A stretch of DNA of 17,937 nt from Amulumruptor sp947039275. GTDB taxonomy: Bacteria > Bacteroidota > Bacteroidia > Bacteroidales > Muribaculaceae. Under the pieces are notes generated by a model. The model searched no databases and was not told the DNA's origin. It saw only the letters and a program-made list of their open reading frames with translations. Shown here in pieces: positions 1 to 6,629 of the stretch; position 1 is the first letter of the stretch, and each line of letters opens with the position of its first letter. Made by a program: the position numbers and the translations under genes. The DNA lies in the NCBI GenBank assembly GCA_947039275.1, contig CAMQYL010000043.1, positions 1-17,937 on the forward strand, read 5' to 3'.

Positions 1-36
1 CAGTTATATGGATTTGTTAAAATTTTCCCCGGACAG

Positions 37-109
37 CTGTGCGGCGTGCCGCGTCATCGTTCCAGACGATGCGCAGTGCGTTTGATGACGCGGCACGCCG
101 CGTCCCTAC
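37..109. repeat. REPIN-like inverted repeat pair, family B
   Basis: Two inverted hairpins face each other. The right arm (84-109), read on the minus strand, is GTAGG, then stem GACGCGGC, loop GT, stem GCCGCGTC, tail ATC. The left arm (41-58) carries the same core and CATC tail, but its GTAGGGAC head has decayed. A spacer of about 25 bp separates them. It lies downstream of the coaE stop and could form hairpins at the end of that transcript. The rest of 1-148 shows no gene and only a minor GGCAT/ATGCC hairpin at 121-134. Confidence 0.75.
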
Positions 110-148
110 AAGAAGGTAAAGGCATTATGATGCCACGCAACGCAGCAT

Positions 149-742
149 CTAAGCATCCATCAGAGCAACGTCCACGGCTTTGAGGACTTGCGGAAGCAGG
201 GCTACATCTCCGTTGTTGTCTATCGCGATGGTATGGGGATGTACATGCACCGGAGTATATGCATCCTGAGACGCGATGCGGGCTTTGACTTCTGCCTCCG
301 ACAGATTGTTGCGCATCATGACTCTCGCTATGCGCACTGACTCCGAGGCTGAGACTTCCCACACCTCATCTACCATGGAATCCATACCGCTCTGATAGAG
401 GATGGCAGTCTCGACAAACAGCATCCCATCATCTGCATGCCTGTGACACCAATCCCTGAAATCTTCTCTGACAGCTCCATGCACTATCCTGTTGAGCGTC
501 TCAAGAGCAGTAGCGTCGTTGAACACCAGACCCGAAAGGCATTGGCGGACTATCTCATTATCTTGCGTTATACAGCTGTCGGATATTTCAGATGCTATGC
601 GTCTCTTTATCTCATCAGAGGTATCCATCAGACGACGTGCACGGCTGTCACAATCATATACACGCCAACCCATCACTGATACCATCCGTGACACGACACT
701 TTTTCCCGAACCTATACCTCCGCTTATCGCTATTATACGCAT
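149..742 (-). CDS. coaE: Dephospho-CoA kinase
   Basis: This enzyme phosphorylates the 3'-hydroxyl of dephospho-CoA with ATP, the last step of coenzyme A synthesis in the cytoplasm. The 197-residue protein has the usual family length. It opens with the P-loop GGIGSGKS at residues 8-15, followed by the substrate-side segment YDCDSRARRLM at about 29-39. A late RIASQ motif, typical of CoaE, lies near residue 155. The ATG at 742 places the P-loop at the expected distance from the N-terminus. It starts 20 bp after the YbbR gene stop, so it is probably the last gene of a yajC-ybbR-coaE transcript. The final residues look complete. Identification is firm; operon membership is inferred from spacing. 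Confidence 0.95.
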   Translation of the reverse strand: MRIIAISGGIGSGKSVVSRMVSVMGWRVYDCDSRARRLMDTSDEIKRRIASEISDSCITQDNEIVRQCLSGLVFNDATALETLNRIVHGAVREDFRDWCHRHADDGMLFVETAILYQSGMDSMVDEVWEVSASESVRIARVMMRNNLSEAEVKARIASQDAYTPVHVHPHTIAIDNNGDVALLPQVLKAVDVALMDA

Positions 743-762
743 CCTCTAAGAAATCGTTCCCT

Positions 763-1755
763 TTAATCAGCTCTTTCTATGATATACTCCACACTATCAG
801 GCGTAACAGTCACACCTGAGAAAAACGGCGGGACAGCCCCGATACGCACAGGTATCTTCTTCGTGACCACATTCACGTCATCATAGTCCACATAAGCTCT
901 CAGAGGATAATCCTTGTTGTAGACACCCATGGGCACGAGATATGTAAATGTCACTTTTGAAGGGAACGTTATAAGCGATGTATGTGGTGGGAGACCGACC
1001 ACATCCACCGTGGCTTGACGACGCTTGGATATGAGCGGCTCAACCGGGATAGTTACCTCGACAGTCGATGGTACCACCTTGGCATCTGCCATTGACCGTA
1101 CCGCCACAGTCACCTGCGTCGTATCTTTTATACCTGACATGGCTACAGGCTCAGTCACCACATATTTCATATCCGATGGAAGTGCGGTGGTAGAATACAC
1201 GGTCACTGAGTCGGTGCTTGCTGTCACAGGTCCGCTCAAAGTGTACTGCAGATCCGGCTTGATATCAGCCACGACATGCAGTGGCAGTCTGACACCCGGA
1301 TTAGTCGTATATGCCACCCCTAAAGTGTCAGGCTTGATGGTATTGATGACAACTCCGTTGCCGAAGTAATCTCTAAGCCGTGCATCCAGACGGATACGTG
1401 ACACGGAGAGCCGTTCCCTTTTAGTCGCATAGTCTCTGAACTTCAGTGTCAGCTTTGGCATCGCGCCCCACTCATATCTGATAAGCTGGGCACCCTTACC
1501 CCTGACCGACACATTGATTGATGCCGGCACATTGCCCAGGATATGCACACTGTCAGGCACCTCGGCAATCTCTATCGGCACCTCATAGTCTTTAGTTATC
1601 TCCGAGTCAAGCGACAGAAGCACCCAGAACACAAACGCTATCAGTACAAACAAAAGATACATCAGCACGTCCTTCCCTTTGGAAGAACGTGCCGCTGTGG
1701 TCAACGAGGCTCGCGCCTGTCTTATCTTGTCGTATATAGGATTGTTTGATGCCAT
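763..1755 (-). CDS. YbbR-like domain protein, membrane anchored
   Basis: A 330-residue protein with a cytoplasmic N-terminus, one hydrophobic segment at about residues 29-48, and a long beta-rich extracytoplasmic part. The region from about 55 to the end shows repeated patterns of the type VPIEIxxVPD and LPLHVVADIKPDLQYTLSG, typical of tandem YbbR-like domains; two or three copies are plausible. In Firmicutes a YbbR protein (CdaR) regulates the diadenylate cyclase CdaA. In Bacteroidetes the role is not established, and no cyclase gene is visible here. It sits between yajC and coaE on the same strand with gaps of 39 and 20 bp. The family call is good; the function is open. Confidence 0.85.
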   Translation of the reverse strand: MASNNPIYDKIRQARASLTTAARSSKGKDVLMYLLFVLIAFVFWVLLSLDSEITKDYEVPIEIAEVPDSVHILGNVPASINVSVRGKGAQLIRYEWGAMPKLTLKFRDYATKRERLSVSRIRLDARLRDYFGNGVVINTIKPDTLGVAYTTNPGVRLPLHVVADIKPDLQYTLSGPVTASTDSVTVYSTTALPSDMKYVVTEPVAMSGIKDTTQVTVAVRSMADAKVVPSTVEVTIPVEPLISKRRQATVDVVGLPPHTSLITFPSKVTFTYLVPMGVYNKDYPLRAYVDYDDVNVVTKKIPVRIGAVPPFFSGVTVTPDSVEYIIERAD

Positions 1756-1794
1756 GTAATGTTCACGTCAGGCACCATCGCATGTGGCGTGGGA

Positions 1795-2130
1795 TTATTT
1801 TTTCTCCTCGGGGTTGCTGCCGGTGGCTTCGATATCAAGAGCCGAAGGATACACTGAACCTTTGTCGACACGCAGAGAGAAACCCTTGTCCACCTCGAGC
1901 ACGATATAGGTATCCTTGATGTCCTTCACTTTGCCGTAGATGCCGCCAGCCGAGATGACCTGGTCACCCTTCTGGATGCCTTCGCGGAATTTGCGTATCT
2001 CCTTCTGCTTCTTCTGCTGCGGACGGATCATGAAGAAATAAAACACCACAATCAAGCCCACAATCATGAGCATGTTCATCATACCTGAACTTGAGGCTGC
2101 GCCATCGAGGGTTATAAGATTGAAAAGCAT
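1795..2130 (-). CDS. yajC: Preprotein translocase subunit YajC
   Basis: YajC is the small accessory subunit of the SecDF-YajC complex, which assists Sec-dependent export at the inner membrane. The 111-residue protein has one membrane helix at about residues 17-34, ending in the family hallmark FYFFMIRPQQKKQKE. The cytoplasmic domain that follows has the GDQVISAGGIYGKV motif expected at about 55-68. The C-terminal tail is acidic/lysine rich. Length and motif order match the family. It is the first gene of the minus-strand group yajC-ybbR-coaE, and a candidate promoter lies about 55 bp upstream, separating it from nusB transcription. SecDF is not in the window. Confidence 0.95.
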   Translation of the reverse strand: MLFNLITLDGAASSSGMMNMLMIVGLIVVFYFFMIRPQQKKQKEIRKFREGIQKGDQVISAGGIYGKVKDIKDTYIVLEVDKGFSLRVDKGSVYPSALDIEATGSNPEEKK

Positions 2131-2185
2131 AGTTACAATAAAGAAAAGTAAAATTGATGAGTTTCAGTTATTATTCTATCGTTCA

Positions 2186-2218
2186 CAAAGGTAAGGAAAC
2201 TATCCTGAGGGGCTGAAA
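2186..2218 (-). promoter_or_regulatory. Candidate promoter of yajC-ybbR-coaE
   Basis: The minus strand reads TACCTTTG at 2193-2186, an exact Bacteroidetes -7 box. A partial -33 element, TTTC rather than TTTG, lies 21 bp upstream at 2215-2218. Transcription would start near 2181, giving a leader of about 50 nt before the yajC ATG at 2130. The box is a good match; the -33 is weak. Confidence 0.55.
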
Positions 2219-2236
2219 TAATAATTGTTAAAATTT

Positions 2237-3658
2237 TCAATTATCACGCATCAGCCTACCCTCTTCCTTGAGGTGATTGATAATCGAATAAAGCACACCG
2301 TTGATAAATTTGCCGCTTCGCGGAGTGCTGTAGCTGTTGGCTATCTCTATATACTCGTTGAGAGTAACCGGTATGGGTATCTGCGGATAGTTGAGCATCT
2401 CGGCTATGGCAACCGACATGATGATGACATCCATGAATGCCAGTCGTTCGGAGTCCCATGCCTGGTTGTCGACATAATGGTCAACCATCGTGCGGTATTC
2501 GTCGTAGTTCTCCACGACATTGACAAACAGGTCTGCGCCGAAACGCGCGTCCTCATCGTCCTTATACTGCGGAAGTACGGGATCCTTAGACGGTGCGGAC
2601 GCAAACTTGCGGAGTGTCTTTAGCGCGAAAGTGCCCATTATCTCAAGGTCATCGTTCCAATAGACCGACTTGGATTCCAGCACCTCGGCGAGTTCATCAT
2701 CAGGAAGTATGATTGACTTCATGACCTGACGCCAAAAGTCGCAGTCGTCACTAAGAGTGGGAGCCGCCAGCTCCAGATACTTCTGATACTCCTCCGATTC
2801 GAGGATGCGCTTAAGCAGATGCGAGAGCAGGTCAGTATCGTCAGTCCACTCTCCAGGATGAGCCTCGGCGTATTCCTTGATGGATTCGTTGTCAGCAAGG
2901 AGCTTCACCAGACGGTTGTCTATGAGACGAGTATCAGGATTGAGATCCTGGCTGGTGGGTAGATACTTGTTACGTGCATTGTCAAGCTGGAGGTCATAGC
3001 AGCGGGTAATCTCCACGGGAAGAGTCAGTAGTGCATGATAGAGCTGGTAAGCCTTGTCAAGCGAACGGTCGAGTGCATTACGCGCTTCGGCGAAGCCGGA
3101 GTGTTCACCGTCAAACTCTTCCAATGTCTTTATAAGGTTCTCGATACCCAGTTCCAGACCATTGAGAGTAAACTCCTCGCTTCGGCGCGCTCCTTCCTGA
3201 AATGCCGCACTCTTCTCTATCACAGTCTTGAACATGACCGTCCAGAACTGCACATCCTCCTTGATGCCTCGGTTACGGGCACGGAGATACTTTTTGTACA
3301 AATCGGAAGATATTACAGCATTATATATGGCTGAAAGACCTGCGTCAAAATTTCCGACTGTCGAGGTGCCACGGTTGATAATAGTACGGATATCATCGTT
3401 GGCAGCAAGAGCCCGGATGATGCCTGACTGGTTGAGACGCGGATTGACAGGGATGGAGAGCTTTACCTGGTCAGGGGAGACGCGATAGCCCGAAAGCTCC
3501 AGCATCAACAGGAGCGAATCGATATAGACTGAGTATGCAAACGATTGATCCTTAGTAGGATTAGCAGGTGCGGGCTGGATTTTAAACTGATTGCGTGTCA
3601 ACAGATAGGAATACAGCATCTGTACGACCTTCATGCGGATAAGGACTCGATTAATCAT
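2237..3658 (-). CDS. nusB: Transcription antitermination factor NusB, enlarged by an internal duplication
   Basis: NusB binds boxA RNA with NusE (ribosomal protein S10) and promotes antitermination, chiefly of rRNA operons. The N-terminus MINRVLIRMKVVQMLYSYLL and the C-terminal block at about 372-460 (ending NEYIEIANSY and SGKFINGVLYSI) carry the NusB signature. At 473 residues it is far longer than classic NusB (about 140). Between the two ends lie two homologous segments, about 39-182 and 199-352. They share the patterns SxxxAYxxY, a central NP followed by a run of aligned residues, YxKYL, DFW/QFW followed by K, and LExxxxxxKTL. A candidate -7 box at 3849-3856 and a REP pair lie in its leader. 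The identity is clear from the ends; the role of the middle is unknown. Confidence 0.88.
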   Translation of the reverse strand: MINRVLIRMKVVQMLYSYLLTRNQFKIQPAPANPTKDQSFAYSVYIDSLLLMLELSGYRVSPDQVKLSIPVNPRLNQSGIIRALAANDDIRTIINRGTSTVGNFDAGLSAIYNAVISSDLYKKYLRARNRGIKEDVQFWTVMFKTVIEKSAAFQEGARRSEEFTLNGLELGIENLIKTLEEFDGEHSGFAEARNALDRSLDKAYQLYHALLTLPVEITRCYDLQLDNARNKYLPTSQDLNPDTRLIDNRLVKLLADNESIKEYAEAHPGEWTDDTDLLSHLLKRILESEEYQKYLELAAPTLSDDCDFWRQVMKSIILPDDELAEVLESKSVYWNDDLEIMGTFALKTLRKFASAPSKDPVLPQYKDDEDARFGADLFVNVVENYDEYRTMVDHYVDNQAWDSERLAFMDVIIMSVAIAEMLNYPQIPIPVTLNEYIEIANSYSTPRSGKFINGVLYSIINHLKEEGRLMRDN

Positions 3659-3725
3659 ATCTCTATACGTTTATCTATATCAATGTTCTAAATACTAAGG
3701 AATATGTGCAGACCTGGCTTACCAT

Positions 3726-3806
3726 GTAGGGACATGCCGTGGCATGTCCGCCTTGAATCAGGGGATGCATCGTCACGGAAGCGGACATGCCACGGCATGT
3801 CCCTAC
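3726..3806. repeat. REPIN, family A, intact pair in the nusB leader
   Basis: Two 26-nt arms (3726-3751 and 3781-3806) are perfect reverse complements. Each reads GTAG, stem GGACATGCC, loop GT, stem GGCATGTCC, then GC. The spacer is 29 bp. It lies in the 241-bp gap between the TPR regulator and nusB. If the -7 box at 3849-3856 is used, it would be transcribed in the nusB leader as two hairpins. The rest of 3659-3899 holds no gene. Confidence 0.9.
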
Positions 3807-3848
3807 AACACGGCTGATGCACCCGTTTCAAGCCGAAAAATCCGACTG

Positions 3849-3856
3849 CAAAGTTA
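3849..3856 (-). promoter_or_regulatory. Candidate -7 box for nusB
   Basis: The minus strand reads TAACTTTG, matching TAnnTTTG. Transcription from about 3844 would give a leader of roughly 185 nt that includes the whole REP pair at 3726-3806. No convincing -33 TTTG is present at 19-21 bp, so this could be a chance match. Confidence 0.35.
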
Positions 3857-3899
3857 TGAAATTTTACGCAATCTGACACACTGACTGCGCATCATATCG

Positions 3900-5585
3900 T
3901 CAGAAATTTGCAAAATAGTCAGTCCACACCACTTCGGGCGACAGTCCGAGCTTAGCGCGCAGACGCTGACGGTGTTTTTTGACTGATTCTGGACGTATCA
4001 GCAGAAGCCGTGCTATATGCTTCGTGTCAAGCCCCATACTGAGCAGACAGCACAATCTGACATCACCCTGCGTCAGCACCGGATATGCCTCGCGAAGCTT
4101 CTCTACAAAACCCGGACGCATCTCTGTAAATACTGCAGAGAACCTCTCCCAGTCATCTTCACCTGACAGCTGTGCCTTAAGTTTGACCTTGATGCGGTCA
4201 GCATGCGACTGCACCTCGGTATGTTCCGATGATATATTGCCAAGGTCGGTCAATACATTGCTCAGAGTCTGCTCGTTTTCGACCGCGCGGAGCTGTGCCA
4301 CAGTCAGACGCCGCTTCGTGTTTTCGAGATCATCATGCAGTCGCGCTTTAGTCTCCAGATGACGTCTGCGCAAGCGTATAAACAAAATCACGCCCACTGT
4401 CAGAAACAGCACTACCAACACTCCTACCGTCAGCCATAATGTCCTGACATGTTCCTCTTGCGTCTTTACAGTAGTATATTTGCTGAAATCACGCATCTGA
4501 CGCTGCGTATTCATTCGTGCCATCTTGGTGGCTTCTTCATAAGCAGCCGCCTTGGTCTGCATCTCCGCAAACCTGTGGCTGAGCGCATCATACCGCTGGG
4601 TCATGCCTGTCTCTTTATAATACGGCAGCAATGCTTTGATGGTCTCGATGACCATCGGTGACTCATCATCAAGATATCCCTCCAATTCAGCCGCATAGCG
4701 TGCCGCAGTGTCGCGCTCGCCACATTTGAGTGCATGGCTGAGTTTCTGCCCGTAGTACACCTTGACAGCGTCATGGTCTCCCACCATCCCAGCCATATAC
4801 ATTCCGGCAGTATCCAGATCGGCAGCATCGCCACGGAGACGGTAGAGGTCGCTGTAGACCAGCACAGAGAGCGGCGGAGACATCTGCATCAGCTCCTTCT
4901 CTGAGCGTAGGCTGTCAATCTTTGCCACATAGCGCGGATTATTCCCATCGCCGCGTTCAAGTGCTATTATATTGAAGCGCATGATGTTTTTGAGATTGTG
5001 CATTGTATCCGGCACCCATTTGAGTATCTCGCTGAAACACTCGAGTATCGTTGAATCGTCCCACACATACTCATAGGCATTGTTGAGTTCCCATAGAGTC
5101 TCCACGACCACCATGCTGTCACGCACCTCTATGAAATTTGGCAAGACACTGAAATATGTAGCTGTTTTGGATGACAGATCGGGATCCAGCACAGCCCTTT
5201 GAAGCAGCAGTCGTGAATAGAGGTAAGGAGACTGAGCAGAGTCTACCATCCACAGAGCTTTCTTTATGACATCCATAGCCGCCTCTTGATTCTCATCAAT
5301 CTCATAAAGATGGCTCTTGACAAACAGCCCCGCCGCCATGGCGTTGGCTCCATCGCAGCGTGATGCCATGGAGTCGACTGACCCTAATGCTGACCTGACC
5401 TCGGCATCGTCCCACGGAGCTATCATCTCCAGGCTGTCTACACGATCAAGCATCACGTCCAGGCTATCATAGCCTGTCCCCCACGGTTTGGCTCCATGTT
5501 GTCCCCCATGCGAGCAACCGCTCAGAGAGGCTACACAGAGACTACCATACAATATTTTTGTCAAAAAAGATGTGATAGGTTTCAT
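3900..5585 (-). CDS. Membrane-anchored TPR protein with C-terminal LuxR-type helix-turn-helix
   Basis: From the chosen start at 5585 the protein has 561 residues. It begins with a lipoprotein-type signal peptide ending in the lipobox LSGC (Cys24). An alpha-helical, TPR-like domain fills about 40-370. A transmembrane helix follows at about 383-402, then RLRRRH (positive inside) and a coiled-coil stretch. The last 55 residues form a LuxR/GerE-like helix-turn-helix, with QGDVRLCCLL, KHIARLL and ESVKKHRQRLRAKLGL. The likely design is a one-component regulator sensing outside the inner membrane and binding DNA inside. An in-frame ATG at 5624 is rejected because both promoter boxes lie downstream of it. 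Target genes and signal are unknown. Related Bacteroidetes TPR/HTH regulators are common. Confidence 0.8.
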   Translation of the reverse strand: MKPITSFLTKILYGSLCVASLSGCSHGGQHGAKPWGTGYDSLDVMLDRVDSLEMIAPWDDAEVRSALGSVDSMASRCDGANAMAAGLFVKSHLYEIDENQEAAMDVIKKALWMVDSAQSPYLYSRLLLQRAVLDPDLSSKTATYFSVLPNFIEVRDSMVVVETLWELNNAYEYVWDDSTILECFSEILKWVPDTMHNLKNIMRFNIIALERGDGNNPRYVAKIDSLRSEKELMQMSPPLSVLVYSDLYRLRGDAADLDTAGMYMAGMVGDHDAVKVYYGQKLSHALKCGERDTAARYAAELEGYLDDESPMVIETIKALLPYYKETGMTQRYDALSHRFAEMQTKAAAYEEATKMARMNTQRQMRDFSKYTTVKTQEEHVRTLWLTVGVLVVLFLTVGVILFIRLRRRHLETKARLHDDLENTKRRLTVAQLRAVENEQTLSNVLTDLGNISSEHTEVQSHADRIKVKLKAQLSGEDDWERFSAVFTEMRPGFVEKLREAYPVLTQGDVRLCCLLSMGLDTKHIARLLLIRPESVKKHRQRLRAKLGLSPEVVWTDYFANF

Positions 5586-5590
5586 GCATG

Positions 5591-5621
5591 CAAAGGTATC
5601 CCCTTCCCCCTTAATTCGCAA
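5591..5621 (-). promoter_or_regulatory. Promoter of the TPR/LuxR regulator
   Basis: On the minus strand a -33 TTG (5621-5619) and a -7 TACCTTTG (5598-5591) are 20 bp apart, the spacing expected for the Bacteroidetes primary sigma factor. The ATG at 5585 follows the -7 box by only 5 nt, so the start site is predicted at or next to the start codon. This decides the start: the longer reading frame would begin upstream of the promoter. Confidence 0.75.
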
Positions 5622-5686
5622 CATCCAGCAAGGGTTGTCCCCCTGTTTTACCCCTTGATTTTGCCATATATCCGTATGTTCGGTAG

Positions 5687-5801
5687 TAATTTTGCTTCAC
5701 AAACAATTGAAAAATCTCTCAAGGCACTTTCCACTCCAGAGTGATGTGACCATACCTTAAATCTAAGAAGAAGCCCCTGCCGTTGTTGACGGCAGGGGCT
5801 T
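5687..5801 (+). ncRNA. Possible small RNA in the regulator-aquaporin gap
   Basis: A plus-strand TAATTTTG at 5687-5694 is followed by about 100 bp without a usable reading frame (the only ATG is followed at once by TGA), ending in the strong hairpin at 5771-5801. Transcription from about 5699 would give an RNA of about 100 nt. The -33 element is not clear, and the hairpin is followed by only a short T-containing stretch on this strand. It also serves as the likely aquaporin terminator. Weak candidate only. The rest of the gap 5586-5823 shows nothing else. Confidence 0.2.
5771..5801 (-). terminator. Hairpin terminator after the aquaporin gene
   Basis: A perfect 13-bp stem (AAGCCCCTGCCGT with ACGGCAGGGGCTT) with a 5-nt loop lies 22 bp past the aquaporin stop. 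On the minus strand it is followed by CTTCTTAGATTTA, moderately T rich. It probably ends aquaporin transcripts before the regulator promoter. Confidence 0.6.
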
Positions 5802-5823
5802 GTTACTACACTTAGGCTTCTGA

Positions 5824-6516
5824 TTATTTCTTCTTGAAGTGGGGAGCTACGAGATACCAGACGATGGCTGCGAGGACTGCACCTGCGAGAGGACCGACTA
5901 CCATGATCCAGAAGTCACCCCAGGCATTGGGCGAAAACAGAGCCGGACCAAACGAACGGGCGGGATTGACCGAACAATTGTCTACGGGGATACCAACGAT
6001 GTTGACCAGACCGAGACCTACACCGATAGCCAGACCCGCAAGATTGCTGACACCGAACTTGCTTGTGGCACCGAGCACGATGAACACAAAGAAGAATGTC
6101 AGAAGTATCTCGACAAGCAGAGCGAGAGCCGGGGTGGCACCGGGCTGGAGCACATTGGCAGCGAGACTGTTGCCGCTGGCAGCTGTGATGCCTCCGAAAT
6201 TAAAACCTGCGCCAAGCTGGAAGAGCCAGTAAAGCAGGAGCCCACCGATGGCAGCACCGATAAACTGTGCGACCCAGTAACTTATCAGATCCTTGGCTGT
6301 GAAGTCCTTATTAGTGAGGAACACACCGAGTGATACTGCCGGATTGACATGGCAGCCTGATATGCCGCCTATGGCATAGCACAGACAGATGAGCACCAGA
6401 CCGAAGCACAAGCCGATGCCGAGAGTAGAGATGGAAGGACCCGCCAATACCGCGCTGCCGCAAGCCAACAAGACAAGGAACATAGTGCCGACAAGTTCGG
6501 CTACAAATTTTTTCAT
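5824..6516 (-). CDS. aqpZ: Aquaporin (MIP family channel)
   Basis: A six-helix inner-membrane channel of 230 residues, the normal AqpZ length. Both pore half-helix motifs are present: HVNPAVS (NPA at 58-60) and SVNPARS (184-188, with the selectivity arginine R187). By alignment in my head to E. coli AqpZ (F43, H174, T183, R189), the selectivity filter here would be F38, N172, C181, R187. The usual water-channel histidine is therefore replaced by asparagine, so strict water specificity is uncertain. The start MKKFVAEL at 6516 is chosen because the longer frame to 6609 would run upstream of the promoter. The gene is monocistronic, divergent from tgt, with its own terminator. It is unclear whether it moves water alone or also small solutes. 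Confidence 0.88.
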   Translation of the reverse strand: MKKFVAELVGTMFLVLLACGSAVLAGPSISTLGIGLCFGLVLICLCYAIGGISGCHVNPAVSLGVFLTNKDFTAKDLISYWVAQFIGAAIGGLLLYWLFQLGAGFNFGGITAASGNSLAANVLQPGATPALALLVEILLTFFFVFIVLGATSKFGVSNLAGLAIGVGLGLVNIVGIPVDNCSVNPARSFGPALFSPNAWGDFWIMVVGPLAGAVLAAIVWYLVAPHFKKK

Positions 6517-6586
6517 AGATAGAAAACGTTTAAGTGAATATGTTGAAATTAATAATATATGGTATCCGTGATATTTTTTAGAAACA

Positions 6587-6616
6587 CAAATATACTGCAT
6601 TTCTCCCATAAAACAA
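6587..6616 (-). promoter_or_regulatory. Aquaporin promoter
   Basis: On the minus strand a -33 TTG (6616-6614) and a -7 TATATTTG (6594-6587) are separated by 19 bp. The predicted start near 6582 gives a leader of about 65 nt to the ATG at 6516. The region overlaps the divergent tgt promoter. Confidence 0.65.
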
Positions 6617-6617
6617 C

Positions 6618-6625
6618 TAATTTTG
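6618..6625 (+). promoter_or_regulatory. tgt promoter -7 box
   Basis: TAATTTTG matches TAnnTTTG and is followed after only 4 nt by the tgt ATG at 6630. Transcription would begin at or within a few bases of the start codon. No clear -33 TTTG is seen at the expected distance, so the promoter call is moderate. Confidence 0.5.
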
Positions 6626-6629
6626 CAAA

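Noticed and set aside
5839..6333. Open frame of 164 codons on the plus strand opposite the aquaporin gene
   Set aside because: It is antisense to a clear membrane protein, its composition is Thr/Glu/Asp rich without hydrophobic pattern, and no promoter or family resemblance is seen.
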